Shown here: piece after piece, positions 45,303 through 52,624 of the stretch
Position numbering within the stretch: the first letter of the stretch is position 1
Layout: each line of letters opens with the position of its first letter
Source of the DNA: Hanstruepera ponticola
GTDB taxonomy: Bacteria > Bacteroidota > Bacteroidia > Flavobacteriales > Flavobacteriaceae
Length of the DNA: 64,000 nt
NCBI RefSeq assembly: GCF_012931685.1
Contig: NZ_JABANC010000001.1
Location: 682,001 to 746,000 of the forward strand
Direction of reading: 5' to 3'
The notes under the pieces: model-generated
The model's input: the letters and a program-made list of their open reading frames with translations, nothing else
Database searches by the model: none
Told to the model about the DNA's origin: nothing
Translations under genes and position numbers: made by a program

Positions 45303-46529
45303 ATGAAGAAAATATCGCTACTAGTTCTTTTTATAACGCTACTAGGTTGTAAAAATGAGCATACCTATGAGAATAAAATAAAGAAAGATGTTATGTTTTT
45401 ATCCGATGATAAGCTTGAGGGAAGAGAAACAGGAACAGATGGCGAACTCAAGGCTGCAGAGTATATTTCGCAGCGATATGCTGAAATAGGCATCGAACCT
45501 AAAGGTACTGAAGGATATTATCAAACATTTAGTTTCAAACCCACAAATGATCCTCATGGCGAAGTAGCATTTACAAACATTGCTGAAGATGGTACAGTAA
45601 CAGGAACCAATGTAGTTGGATATATTAATAATAATGCAAAAAACACTGTTGTTATTGGTGCGCATTATGACCATTTAGGGTATGGAGGTGATGGCTCATT
45701 ATATAAGGGTGAAAAAGCTATCCATAATGGCGCTGATGACAATGCCAGTGGTGTAGCTGTTATGTTAGATTTAGCAGGAAAACTGAAAGATGTAAATACA
45801 TCAAACAATTATCTTTTGATAGCTTTTTCTGGTGAAGAAATGGGCTTATTAGGCTCAAACTATTTCGTAAAAAACCCAACTATTGACACTAAAGCGGTAA
45901 GCTATATGATTAACATGGATATGGTTGGTCGTTTAAAGCAGGACAGTACATTGGCAGTTTACGGAACGGGAACTTCGCCAATTTTTAAGCAGGTTTTAAA
46001 CTCGCACAACGATAACTTTAAACTTATAGAAAAAGAATCTGGGGTTGGTCCAAGTGATCATACGTCATTTTATTTAGCAGACATTCCAGTATTACATTTT
46101 TTTACAGGTCAGCATGAAGACTACCATAAACCAGGAGATGATTTTGATAAGCTTAACTACAAAGGAATGGCAACCATTTCAAGCTATATTTTTGAAATTA
46201 TCTCTGATTTAAATGATAATGGAAAATTAGCCTTTAGAAAAACTAAAAATGAAAGTGAAGAGACACCACGCTTTAAAGTAGGTTTAGGTGTTGTTCCAGA
46301 TTACCTATACGACGGAACAGGTATGCGTATAGATGGCATTAGTGAAGATAAACCAGCTCAAAAAGCAGGTCTACAAAAAGGGGATGTCGTTGTAAAACTT
46401 GGCGATAGTACTGTGACAGATATGATGAGCTATATGCGAGCGCTATCTGCGTTTGAACCAGGTGATTCCACCGTAGTTAGTGTTGAACGAAAAAAAGACA
46501 TATTAGACTTTAATTTAATTTTCAAATAA
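45303..46529 (+). CDS. M28-family metallopeptidase with C-terminal PDZ domain, lipoprotein
   Basis: About 408 residues from the ATG at 45303, which starts a lipoprotein signal (MKKISLLVLFITLLGC). The M28 zinc-binding core is GAHYDHLGYGGDG, then GADDNASGVAVMLD, FSGEEMGLLGS and the late histidine in PVLHFFTGQHEDYH. A C-terminal PDZ-like domain (DGISEDKPAQKAGLQKGDVVVKLGDSTV) follows. It is probably an extracytoplasmic aminopeptidase. The gene ends directly at the TTG start of dusB. Confidence 0.92.
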   Translation: MKKISLLVLFITLLGCKNEHTYENKIKKDVMFLSDDKLEGRETGTDGELKAAEYISQRYAEIGIEPKGTEGYYQTFSFKPTNDPHGEVAFTNIAEDGTVTGTNVVGYINNNAKNTVVIGAHYDHLGYGGDGSLYKGEKAIHNGADDNASGVAVMLDLAGKLKDVNTSNNYLLIAFSGEEMGLLGSNYFVKNPTIDTKAVSYMINMDMVGRLKQDSTLAVYGTGTSPIFKQVLNSHNDNFKLIEKESGVGPSDHTSFYLADIPVLHFFTGQHEDYHKPGDDFDKLNYKGMATISSYIFEIISDLNDNGKLAFRKTKNESEETPRFKVGLGVVPDYLYDGTGMRIDGISEDKPAQKAGLQKGDVVVKLGDSTVTDMMSYMRALSAFEPGDSTVVSVERKKDILDFNLIFK

Positions 46530-47522
46530 TTGGTAAAAATAGGCGACATAGAACTTCCAGATTTCCCTTTGCTATTAGCACCAATGGAAGATGTTAGTGA
46601 TCCACCTTTTCGTGCGTTGTGCAAAGAGCAAGGTGCAGATGTGGTCTACACAGAATTTGTTTCTAGTGAAGGTCTTATTCGTAATGCGGCTAAAAGTGTT
46701 ATGAAATTAGACATTTATGAAAAGGAACGCCCAGTTGGCATTCAAATTTTTGGTGCTAACCTAGACAGCATGTTGCAGACCATTGATATTGTTGAAAAGT
46801 CCAACCCAGACATTATCGATATCAACTTTGGTTGTCCTGTTAAAAAGGTAGTAAGCAAAGGTGCTGGAGCAGGTATTCTAAAAGACATTTGCTTAATGGA
46901 AAGCTTAACAGCAGAAATGGTTAAGCGTACAAATTTACCAGTCACTGTTAAAACACGTTTAGGCTGGGATCATGATTCCATAAAAATTGTTGAGGTTGCT
47001 GAACGTTTACAAGATGTAGGCTGTAAAGCTATTTCTATTCATGGTCGTACGCGTGCTCAAATGTACAAGGGTCAAGCCGATTGGAAACCTATTGCAGAAG
47101 TTAAAAACAATCCTAGAATGCACATTCCAGTATTTGGAAATGGCGATGTAGACTCACCTGAACGCGCTATGGAAATGCGTGATAGTTACGGGTTGGATGG
47201 TTGCATGATAGGTCGTGCCACTATTGGCAACCCTTGGTTTTTTAAACAAGTCAAGCATTATTTTAAAACCGGAGAGCATCTTGCGCCTATTTCGTTAGGG
47301 GAACGTGTTGAAGCTGCTAGACGTCATTTACAAATGTCAATTGATTGGAAGGGTGAAAAATTAGGTGTGTTTGAAACCAGACGTCATTACACAAATTATT
47401 TCAAAGGTATTCCAAACTTCAAGGAATATAGAATGCGTATGGTTACAAGTGATGATTCAAAAGATGTATTTAAAGCTTTTGATGATGTTCTTAAAAACTT
47501 TTCAGATTATCAATTTGCCTAA
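46530..47522 (+). CDS. dusB: tRNA-dihydrouridine synthase (DusB-type), TTG start
   Basis: 330 residues. MAPMEDVSDPPFRALC near the start, the catalytic cysteine in DINFGCPVKKVVSKGAGAG, HGRTRAQMYKG and the FMN-phosphate region GNGDVDSPERAM are all DusB signatures. It reduces specific uridines in tRNA using FMN and NADPH. The start is a TTG immediately following the stop codon of the M28 gene (TAATTG), and the resulting N-terminus VKIGDIELPDFPLLLAPM matches the usual beginning of flavobacterial DusB. No in-frame ATG would give the full family N-terminus. Confidence 0.94.
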   Translation: MVKIGDIELPDFPLLLAPMEDVSDPPFRALCKEQGADVVYTEFVSSEGLIRNAAKSVMKLDIYEKERPVGIQIFGANLDSMLQTIDIVEKSNPDIIDINFGCPVKKVVSKGAGAGILKDICLMESLTAEMVKRTNLPVTVKTRLGWDHDSIKIVEVAERLQDVGCKAISIHGRTRAQMYKGQADWKPIAEVKNNPRMHIPVFGNGDVDSPERAMEMRDSYGLDGCMIGRATIGNPWFFKQVKHYFKTGEHLAPISLGERVEAARRHLQMSIDWKGEKLGVFETRRHYTNYFKGIPNFKEYRMRMVTSDDSKDVFKAFDDVLKNFSDYQFA

Positions 47523-48721
47523 TTAGAAACTAGGTTTCTAGTGATTCTTGACGAAGCAATTTTAGCAGCACCAATTCCTAAAATAGAAATGGTAACATAA
47601 ACAAGAAGAATATTCTCAATTTTAATTGACATCGGGTAAGGTAAAGAAGCTGTTAGCATAACCAAACCAAAAGTTTCCTGCAACCAAACCAAAATCAACC
47701 CTAAAATCAACCCAATTAATCCACCAAATAAAGTCATTAAACTTCCCTGAAGAAAGAAAATTCTCCTAATGTCTTTTAATGTTGCTCCTAAGTTGTAAAG
47801 AGTATGCAAGGTTTTTTTCTTATCAAGTATCATCATGATAATAGAACCAATGACATTGAACAGCGCAATGATTAGGATTAGAGTGAATATTAAATAAACC
47901 GCTAAATTTTCAGTATTTAGCATTTTATGTAAAGCATCATTGAGTTGAGACTTGTTTTTTAAAATAATTTTATCACCTAAAACTTTCTGAATTGAAGTTC
48001 TTATTTCCTCTTCATCAAAACCATCACGAAGTTTAAATTCTAATGCAGAAATTTGATTAGCTTCATAATTTGTTAAATGTTGAGCCATTTCAATCGGGAC
48101 ATATATGTATTTCTCATTTAAAGCTTCGTTAACATCAAATATGCCAACATTTACTGCTCTCACAGAATTGAAAGCTTGTTCAATTGAAGAAATTTGGCCT
48201 TTACCAGGCTTTGGAACATATAAGTTGACAGCTTTACCATAGTCTAAAACGCCTATTGATAAACGGTTGGCTATTCCCCAGCCAGTAACAACTTGATTTG
48301 TTTTTTCCGAAAACCAACTTCCTAAAGGAACAATAGAGTCAACAGCATGTATGTTGGCATAGTTAGAATCAACCCCTTTTATGAAAGCGTTATGATTTCT
48401 GCCTTCAAAAGAAATAAAAACACGCTCTTCGACAATTTTCGCAAATGAAACAACATCAGGAATATTTTCAAGATCTTTCAGTTCAGAATCACTTATGTAG
48501 AATGATTTCCCTTGATAAGGTTCTGCCTTTAAGTCAGGATCTATAATCGAAGTAAATTGCAGCGTAAAATCTTTGAGGCCAGCAAAACCAGAGAGTACAA
48601 TAAAAAGCGATAAAGCGCCAATGATAACACTTATTGCAGCAATAATTGTGATGAAATTAATAGCATTGTTAGAGCTTTTTGAAAGCAGGTATCGTTTTGC
48701 TATATATAACGAGAAGTTCAA
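47519..48721 (-). CDS. LolC/LolE-type ABC transporter permease, TTG start
   Basis: 400 residues with four hydrophobic segments: one near residues 23-48 (IITIIAAISVIIGALSLFIVLSG), and three in the C-terminal half. A large periplasmic domain lies between, the FtsX/LolCE topology. Such permeases move lipoproteins from the inner membrane or act in cell-envelope transport. The start codon is TTG at 48721, directly after the rbfA stop (TAATTG), and gives MNFSLYIAKRY, the usual family N-terminus. Its end overlaps the dusB end by four bases (tail-to-tail). The partner ATPase (LolD) is not adjacent. Confidence 0.88.
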   Translation of the reverse strand: MNFSLYIAKRYLLSKSSNNAINFITIIAAISVIIGALSLFIVLSGFAGLKDFTLQFTSIIDPDLKAEPYQGKSFYISDSELKDLENIPDVVSFAKIVEERVFISFEGRNHNAFIKGVDSNYANIHAVDSIVPLGSWFSEKTNQVVTGWGIANRLSIGVLDYGKAVNLYVPKPGKGQISSIEQAFNSVRAVNVGIFDVNEALNEKYIYVPIEMAQHLTNYEANQISALEFKLRDGFDEEEIRTSIQKVLGDKIILKNKSQLNDALHKMLNTENLAVYLIFTLILIIALFNVIGSIIMMILDKKKTLHTLYNLGATLKDIRRIFFLQGSLMTLFGGLIGLILGLILVWLQETFGLVMLTASLPYPMSIKIENILLVYVTISILGIGAAKIASSRITRNLVSN

Positions 48722-49117
48722 TTAAGACTTTTTACGTTTATCTAAAAGATTAGGATCAGAAATAGGGTTATCACTGCCTTTTAAAGATTTTTCAATTTTG
48801 TCAATGTACTCCAAAGAATCATCAACAAAAAACTCCAATTGAGGCATGCGTCTTAACTGGTTTTTTGTGCGTTGAGCCAACTCATGCTTAATTAAAGGCG
48901 CATTAGATCGAATGCCTAGAATAAGTTCTTTAGCTTTATTATTTGGGAAAATACTTAAATAGACTTTCGCCACAGATAAATCTACGGTAACTTTTACTTT
49001 AGAAACAGAAATCAGTATACCTTGCATGCCACCTTGAGTAGCTGCTTTTTGTAATATATCTACAAGGTCACGTTGTAAAACCGAAGCTATTTTCTTTTGT
49101 CTTTGACTTTCTTCCAT
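48722..49117 (-). CDS. rbfA: ribosome-binding factor A
   Basis: 131 residues from the ATG at 49117 (MEESQRQKKIASVLQRDLVDIL). The longer reading would start upstream of the promoter box 49122-49129. The KH-like fold is indicated by VSKVKVTVDLSVAKVYLSIFP and RTKNQLRRMPQLEFFVDDSLEY. It binds the 30S subunit during assembly. The transcript would begin next to the ATG, and the next gene's TTG abuts its stop. Confidence 0.95.
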   Translation of the reverse strand: MEESQRQKKIASVLQRDLVDILQKAATQGGMQGILISVSKVKVTVDLSVAKVYLSIFPNNKAKELILGIRSNAPLIKHELAQRTKNQLRRMPQLEFFVDDSLEYIDKIEKSLKGSDNPISDPNLLDKRKKS

Positions 49118-49121
49118 GATG

Positions 49122-49129
49122 CAAAAATA
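49122..49129 (-). promoter_or_regulatory. -7 promoter box (TATTTTTG) four bases before the rbfA start
   Basis: Exact TAnnTTTG match ending four bases before the rbfA ATG, the same geometry as at folB. No -33 TTG is seen at 17-23 bp. Confidence 0.5.
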
Positions 49130-49150
49130 ACGCATATTTGAAGATTATCT

Positions 49151-49158
49151 TACTTTTG
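49151..49158 (+). promoter_or_regulatory. -7 promoter box (TACTTTTG) for methylmalonyl-CoA epimerase
   Basis: Exact TAnnTTTG match on the plus strand, 26 bp upstream of the mce ATG at 49185. Confidence 0.5.
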
Positions 49159-49184
49159 CAATCAAAATTCGTAACTTACTTATC

Positions 49185-49589
49185 ATGAATAAGATTGAAC
49201 ACATTGGTATTGCAGTAAAAGACTTAAAAAATTCTAACGATTTATTCGAAAAGTTGTTTGGCAAATCACATTATAAAATAGAAGAAGTGTTAAGTGAAGG
49301 TGTGAATACTTCTTTTTTTAAGATTGGAGAAAGTAAGATAGAGCTTTTAGAAGGCACAAATCCTGATAGTCCAATTTCAAAATTCATTGAAAAAAGAGGA
49401 GAGGGCATTCACCATATTGCTTTTGATGTAGATTGTATTGAATCTGAAATTGAAAGATTGGAAAACGAGGGTTTTACAGTTCTAAATAAAACACCAAAAA
49501 AAGGAGCCGATAATAAGTTGGTTGTGTTTTTACATCCTAAATCAACTAACGGTGTTCTTATTGAGTTATGCCAAGATATAAAGAAATAA
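49185..49589 (+). CDS. mce: methylmalonyl-CoA epimerase
   Basis: 134 residues of the vicinal oxygen chelate fold. The metal and active-site segments are HIGIAVKDLKNSN, ESKIELLEG, GIHHIAFDVD and GVLIELCQ. It interconverts R and S methylmalonyl-CoA in propionate and branched-chain amino acid metabolism. Single gene with its own promoter box. Confidence 0.93.
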   Translation: MNKIEHIGIAVKDLKNSNDLFEKLFGKSHYKIEEVLSEGVNTSFFKIGESKIELLEGTNPDSPISKFIEKRGEGIHHIAFDVDCIESEIERLENEGFTVLNKTPKKGADNKLVVFLHPKSTNGVLIELCQDIKK

Positions 49590-49666
49590 AAAATCTTGTA
49601 GAGTTTTAAAATATGTAGTAATATTGCACACTCTTTAAGCAAGAGTGTATTAGTAAAACGCTAATA

Positions 49667-49740
49667 GGTCCTATAACTCAGTTGGTTAGAGTATCTGACT
49701 CATAATCAGAAAGTCCCTGGTTCGAGCCCAGGTGGGACCA
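49667..49740 (+). tRNA. tRNA with CAT anticodon (elongator Met or Ile2)
   Basis: A 74-base cloverleaf. The acceptor stem GGTCCTA (49667-49673) pairs with TGGGACC (49733-49739) and the discriminator is A at 49740. The anticodon loop CTCATAA has CAT at 49701-49703. The D-arm reads ACTCAGTTGGTTAGAGT. CCA is not encoded. It is not the initiator, as it lacks the unpaired first base. Met versus Ile (lysidine-modified CAT) cannot be separated by eye. A strong terminator follows, then the metal-resistance genes. Confidence 0.94.
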
Positions 49741-49746
49741 CAAAAT

Positions 49747-49778
49747 AACCCTGTAAAACGTTGTTTTGCAGGGTTTTT
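49747..49778 (+). terminator. terminator of the CAT tRNA
   Basis: A 13-bp stem (49747-49759 with 49763-49775, one T-G pair) with a three-base loop, followed by T. Confidence 0.85.
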
Positions 49779-49786
49779 CGGTTTTT

Positions 49787-49810
49787 TAGGGACAACAATA
49801 GGGACAACCG
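49787..49810. repeat. 12-bp tandem repeat beyond the tRNA terminator
   Basis: TAGGGACAACAA at 49787-49798 is followed at once by TAGGGACAACCG at 49799-49810 (10/12 identical). The pair sits between the tRNA terminator and the first island gene, where attachment and integrase-arm sites of integrative elements are often found. Confidence 0.6.
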
Positions 49811-49826
49811 GTTCTTTGAAAATTAA

Positions 49827-49856
49827 AAAAAGAGCCTTTCAAAAAAGACTCTTTTT
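49827..49856 (-). terminator. terminator of the metal-resistance operon
   Basis: AAAAAGAG (49827-49834) pairs with CTCTTTTT (49849-49856). On the minus strand the stem is followed by a T-tract, directly after the stop codon of the last island gene. Confidence 0.75.
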
Positions 49857-49866
49857 GAATTGATAT

Positions 49867-50307
49867 TTAATGGTCGTGATTAGAGTGGTCTTCCGATTTC
49901 ATTTCACCTGACTGATTCATCATCATTTCGTGGTCGTATTGACAACAACCTGGTAAATCTTTATAGGCTTCTTCACTTCCTGCAACTTTTTCGGTGTCGT
50001 AACCTGAAGCTGCTATTGCTTTATGAATTGCCATTGCATCTGTTTTGGTATCATCAAATGAGACATCAATCTTCTTTTTATCGACATCCCAATTGGCACT
50101 TGCAACACCTTCAACACTATTGGCTGCTTTTTCAATGGTACTTTTACACATACCACAATTTCCTCTTACTCCAAAAGATAAATCTGTCATTGCGATTTCT
50201 TTTGACACTTCTGTTGTTGTAGTATCTTCAACTTTTTTAGTTTCGTTTTTACAACTTGTTAAACCTAATGCTGCTATTGCAACTACACTTAAAATTACTT
50301 TCTTCAT
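49867..50307 (-). CDS. periplasmic HMA-domain metal-binding lipoprotein
   Basis: 146 residues with a lipoprotein signal (VAIALGLTSC-like, cysteine at residue 19) and one heavy-metal-associated domain (about residues 45-110) with the motif GNCGMCKSTIEKA. The C-terminal part has a CC pair (GCCQYDHEMMM) and ends in a histidine-rich tail (HSNHDH). It is probably a periplasmic copper carrier that feeds the neighbouring pump. It is the last gene of the island operon, 35 bp after the CusB gene. Confidence 0.85.
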   Translation of the reverse strand: MKKVILSVVAIAALGLTSCKNETKKVEDTTTTEVSKEIAMTDLSFGVRGNCGMCKSTIEKAANSVEGVASANWDVDKKKIDVSFDDTKTDAMAIHKAIAASGYDTEKVAGSEEAYKDLPGCCQYDHEMMMNQSGEMKSEDHSNHDH

Positions 50308-50342
50308 TGTTTAAAATTTAATTGTTATTACTTGATTTATTA

Positions 50343-52121
50343 TTATTCTATTACTTGTTTTACTTCACCACAGGTTAGCATTGCTTCACCAAAATATGGA
50401 TTGATTACTTTTTCTTCTTTACTCAACCAATATGCACCATTGTTGTTATCTGCCATAGGACAAAACTCCACATACACTTTTTCATTGACACCAAACAGTT
50501 GCACAGCATTTATTAAGTGTGATGATAGATGTTTGAAGTGGTCTCTTTGTTCTTTTATATCTGACGTTTTTGAAATGGATGTTGTAGAAGATTGTATTTC
50601 TTTTACTAATGACATCCAATGTGCGTGAGCATTATTGTCTGATAATAATTTCATATCAACTTTACCTAAATTGTCTAATAAACTTGTTGCATTAACTGAA
50701 GTAATTTTTGAATCTTCTTTTACTAAAGCATTTTTTAAATTGATATAATCATTGTAAACAACTTTTAATTGTTCTTGGAATTTCTCTGATACTGTCAATC
50801 TTTGGTTCATATTAGTATGGTCACTTTCTTTTTTTGATGTCTTATTATCCATTCCTAAATGTCCTTCGTGACCAGTCATTACTTTGCCACCATCTTTATT
50901 CATCATTGATTTTTTACCTTGTAATTGAGCTGCTGCATCAACTGTAAAAGTTCCGTTAGTTACGATTTCATTTCCAACAAATAATCCTTCTAAAACTTCA
51001 TATTCATTACCAATTTGATTACCTAAAACAACTTCACGCATTTCAAAAACGGTTTGGTCTGGATTGGTTTTTAAATAGACAACAGAACGTTCACCTGTCC
51101 AAAGTACAGCAGATGCTGGAATTGTTAATACCTCATTATTACTACTTGAAACTCGTTCAATATTTGCGGTTACAAACATTCCTGGTTTAAATACATCGTT
51201 TTTGTTATTAAGCACCACACGTAAGGTTACTGTTCTTGTTTTAGTATTTAAAATTGGTTCAATAAAATCTACTTTCCCTTTAAATTCCTTATTAGCATAA
51301 GCGTTTGTAGTCACTAAAACTTCTTGTCCCTTTTTAAATAAATCGATTTGATTTTCATAGACATCAAAGTTTGCCCAAACCGTATTGAGATTTGCAATTT
51401 TAAGCAATGGTTGACCTTGTTTGATGTAGTCGCCTTGTTCTACTAATTTTTCGGTAACTGTACCTGAAACGGTTGCATAAACTGGAAAGTTTTCTTTTAC
51501 TTTTTGAGTTTCTTCAATCTGATTGATTTGATTTTCAGATAGCTTCCACAACTTCAATTTATTACGAACCGCCTTGTATAATGCAGGTTGCGATTCCTTT
51601 AAAGATGATGCTGTAATTAGCTCTTGTTGTGCCGCATACAATTCTGGCGAATAAATAGTTGCTAATAGCTGACCTTTACGTACTTCTTCACCTGTAAAAC
51701 TGACATTCAATCGTTCTATTCTACCCGAAAAATAACTGACTTGTACTGCGTTTGCTTCTTCATTTTCAGCAATTTTACCAGATAATTTAAGGCTGTTGCC
51801 ATCAACATTTCCTTTGCCTACAACAGTTGTTTGAATATTGGCTAATGCCATCGCATTTTCAGTTAACTTGAATTGGTCTGCCAACAGACCATCACTTCCA
51901 CTTTCGGCAGGAATTAAATCCATACCACAAATAGGACAATCACCTGGTTCTGGTTGCATAATTTGTGGATGCATAGAACACGTCCACATTTGATTGGTCT
52001 CTGCAACCTTATCGTGATTATGGTCTATTTCTTCTTTTGATGAACCACCAAATAGTATCCAACCCAAGAGCAAACCTACTGCCAATAAACCTATGTATAT
52101 GACTATTTTATTATTTTTCAT
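50343..52121 (-). CDS. cusB: CusB-type RND efflux adaptor with HMBD and DUF3347
   Basis: 592 residues. An N-terminal membrane anchor is followed by a heavy-metal-binding domain WTCSMHPQIMQPEPGDCPICGMDL (about residues 47-70). The adaptor core follows (YFSGRIERLNVSF, then KGQLLATIYSPELYAAQQE), with a long hairpin and beta-barrel parts. The C-terminal about 150 residues resemble DUF3347, a domain seen fused to Bacteroidota CusB proteins. It links the CusA pump to the outer-membrane channel and captures Cu/Ag. Its start overlaps the DUF305 gene end by 11 bp. Confidence 0.92.
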   Translation of the reverse strand: MKNNKIVIYIGLLAVGLLLGWILFGGSSKEEIDHNHDKVAETNQMWTCSMHPQIMQPEPGDCPICGMDLIPAESGSDGLLADQFKLTENAMALANIQTTVVGKGNVDGNSLKLSGKIAENEEANAVQVSYFSGRIERLNVSFTGEEVRKGQLLATIYSPELYAAQQELITASSLKESQPALYKAVRNKLKLWKLSENQINQIEETQKVKENFPVYATVSGTVTEKLVEQGDYIKQGQPLLKIANLNTVWANFDVYENQIDLFKKGQEVLVTTNAYANKEFKGKVDFIEPILNTKTRTVTLRVVLNNKNDVFKPGMFVTANIERVSSSNNEVLTIPASAVLWTGERSVVYLKTNPDQTVFEMREVVLGNQIGNEYEVLEGLFVGNEIVTNGTFTVDAAAQLQGKKSMMNKDGGKVMTGHEGHLGMDNKTSKKESDHTNMNQRLTVSEKFQEQLKVVYNDYINLKNALVKEDSKITSVNATSLLDNLGKVDMKLLSDNNAHAHWMSLVKEIQSSTTSISKTSDIKEQRDHFKHLSSHLINAVQLFGVNEKVYVEFCPMADNNNGAYWLSKEEKVINPYFGEAMLTCGEVKQVIE

Positions 52122-52605
52122 TTTCTAATCGTTTTATCATTGCTTTCATTTCTTCTATTTCCTTTTTCTGCGCTTTAATAATATCCTCTGCTAATTGTTT
52201 AACTTCTGGGTCTTTTATATCTGCTCTTTCGCTTGTTAGAATTGCTATGGAATGATGTGGTATCATACCCTTCATCCAAAGGACATCACCTACTGTTGAT
52301 TTTTGATCACGTACTAAACCTAAAGCACCAAGGAAAAGGACGATGCTACCTAATACAATACCCAAATTTTTCCTCTTATTCGTGTACATATTCTTCATAA
52401 AGAAAAACATAATTAAAGCCATAGCTGCAATACCTAAACAGACCATATAAAATCGTGTTAGACTAAACCATACGTGGTCAAATTCATAAGTATTTAAGTA
52501 CATTGTGATATACATTGCAACAAATGATGAGCCTAACATCAAAAAGAATTTAGTGTAATTGCTCATACCTTTATTATCGTTGTTTGTGTGTTCTTGTGTG
52601 TTCAT
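52111..52605 (-). CDS. DUF305 family membrane protein
   Basis: 164 residues. Three hydrophobic segments (about 18-38, 51-70 and 79-97) are followed by a soluble part with MKGMIPHHSIAILTSERAD, the DUF305 histidine signature, and a charged C-terminal helix. DUF305 proteins often occur with copper-resistance genes and are probably periplasmic metal-binding proteins. It follows the copper ATPase by 19 bp and overlaps cusB. Confidence 0.85.
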   Translation of the reverse strand: MNTQEHTNNDNKGMSNYTKFFLMLGSSFVAMYITMYLNTYEFDHVWFSLTRFYMVCLGIAAMALIMFFFMKNMYTNKRKNLGIVLGSIVLFLGALGLVRDQKSTVGDVLWMKGMIPHHSIAILTSERADIKDPEVKQLAEDIIKAQKKEIEEMKAMIKRLENEK

Positions 52606-52624
52606 AATATTTTGATTTTAATGG

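Noticed and set aside
49628-49648. ACACTCTT/AAGAGTGT hairpin as a terminator of the mce gene
   Set aside because: Stem of 8 bp but no T-tract on either strand; it may be part of the tRNA precursor or a chance repeat.
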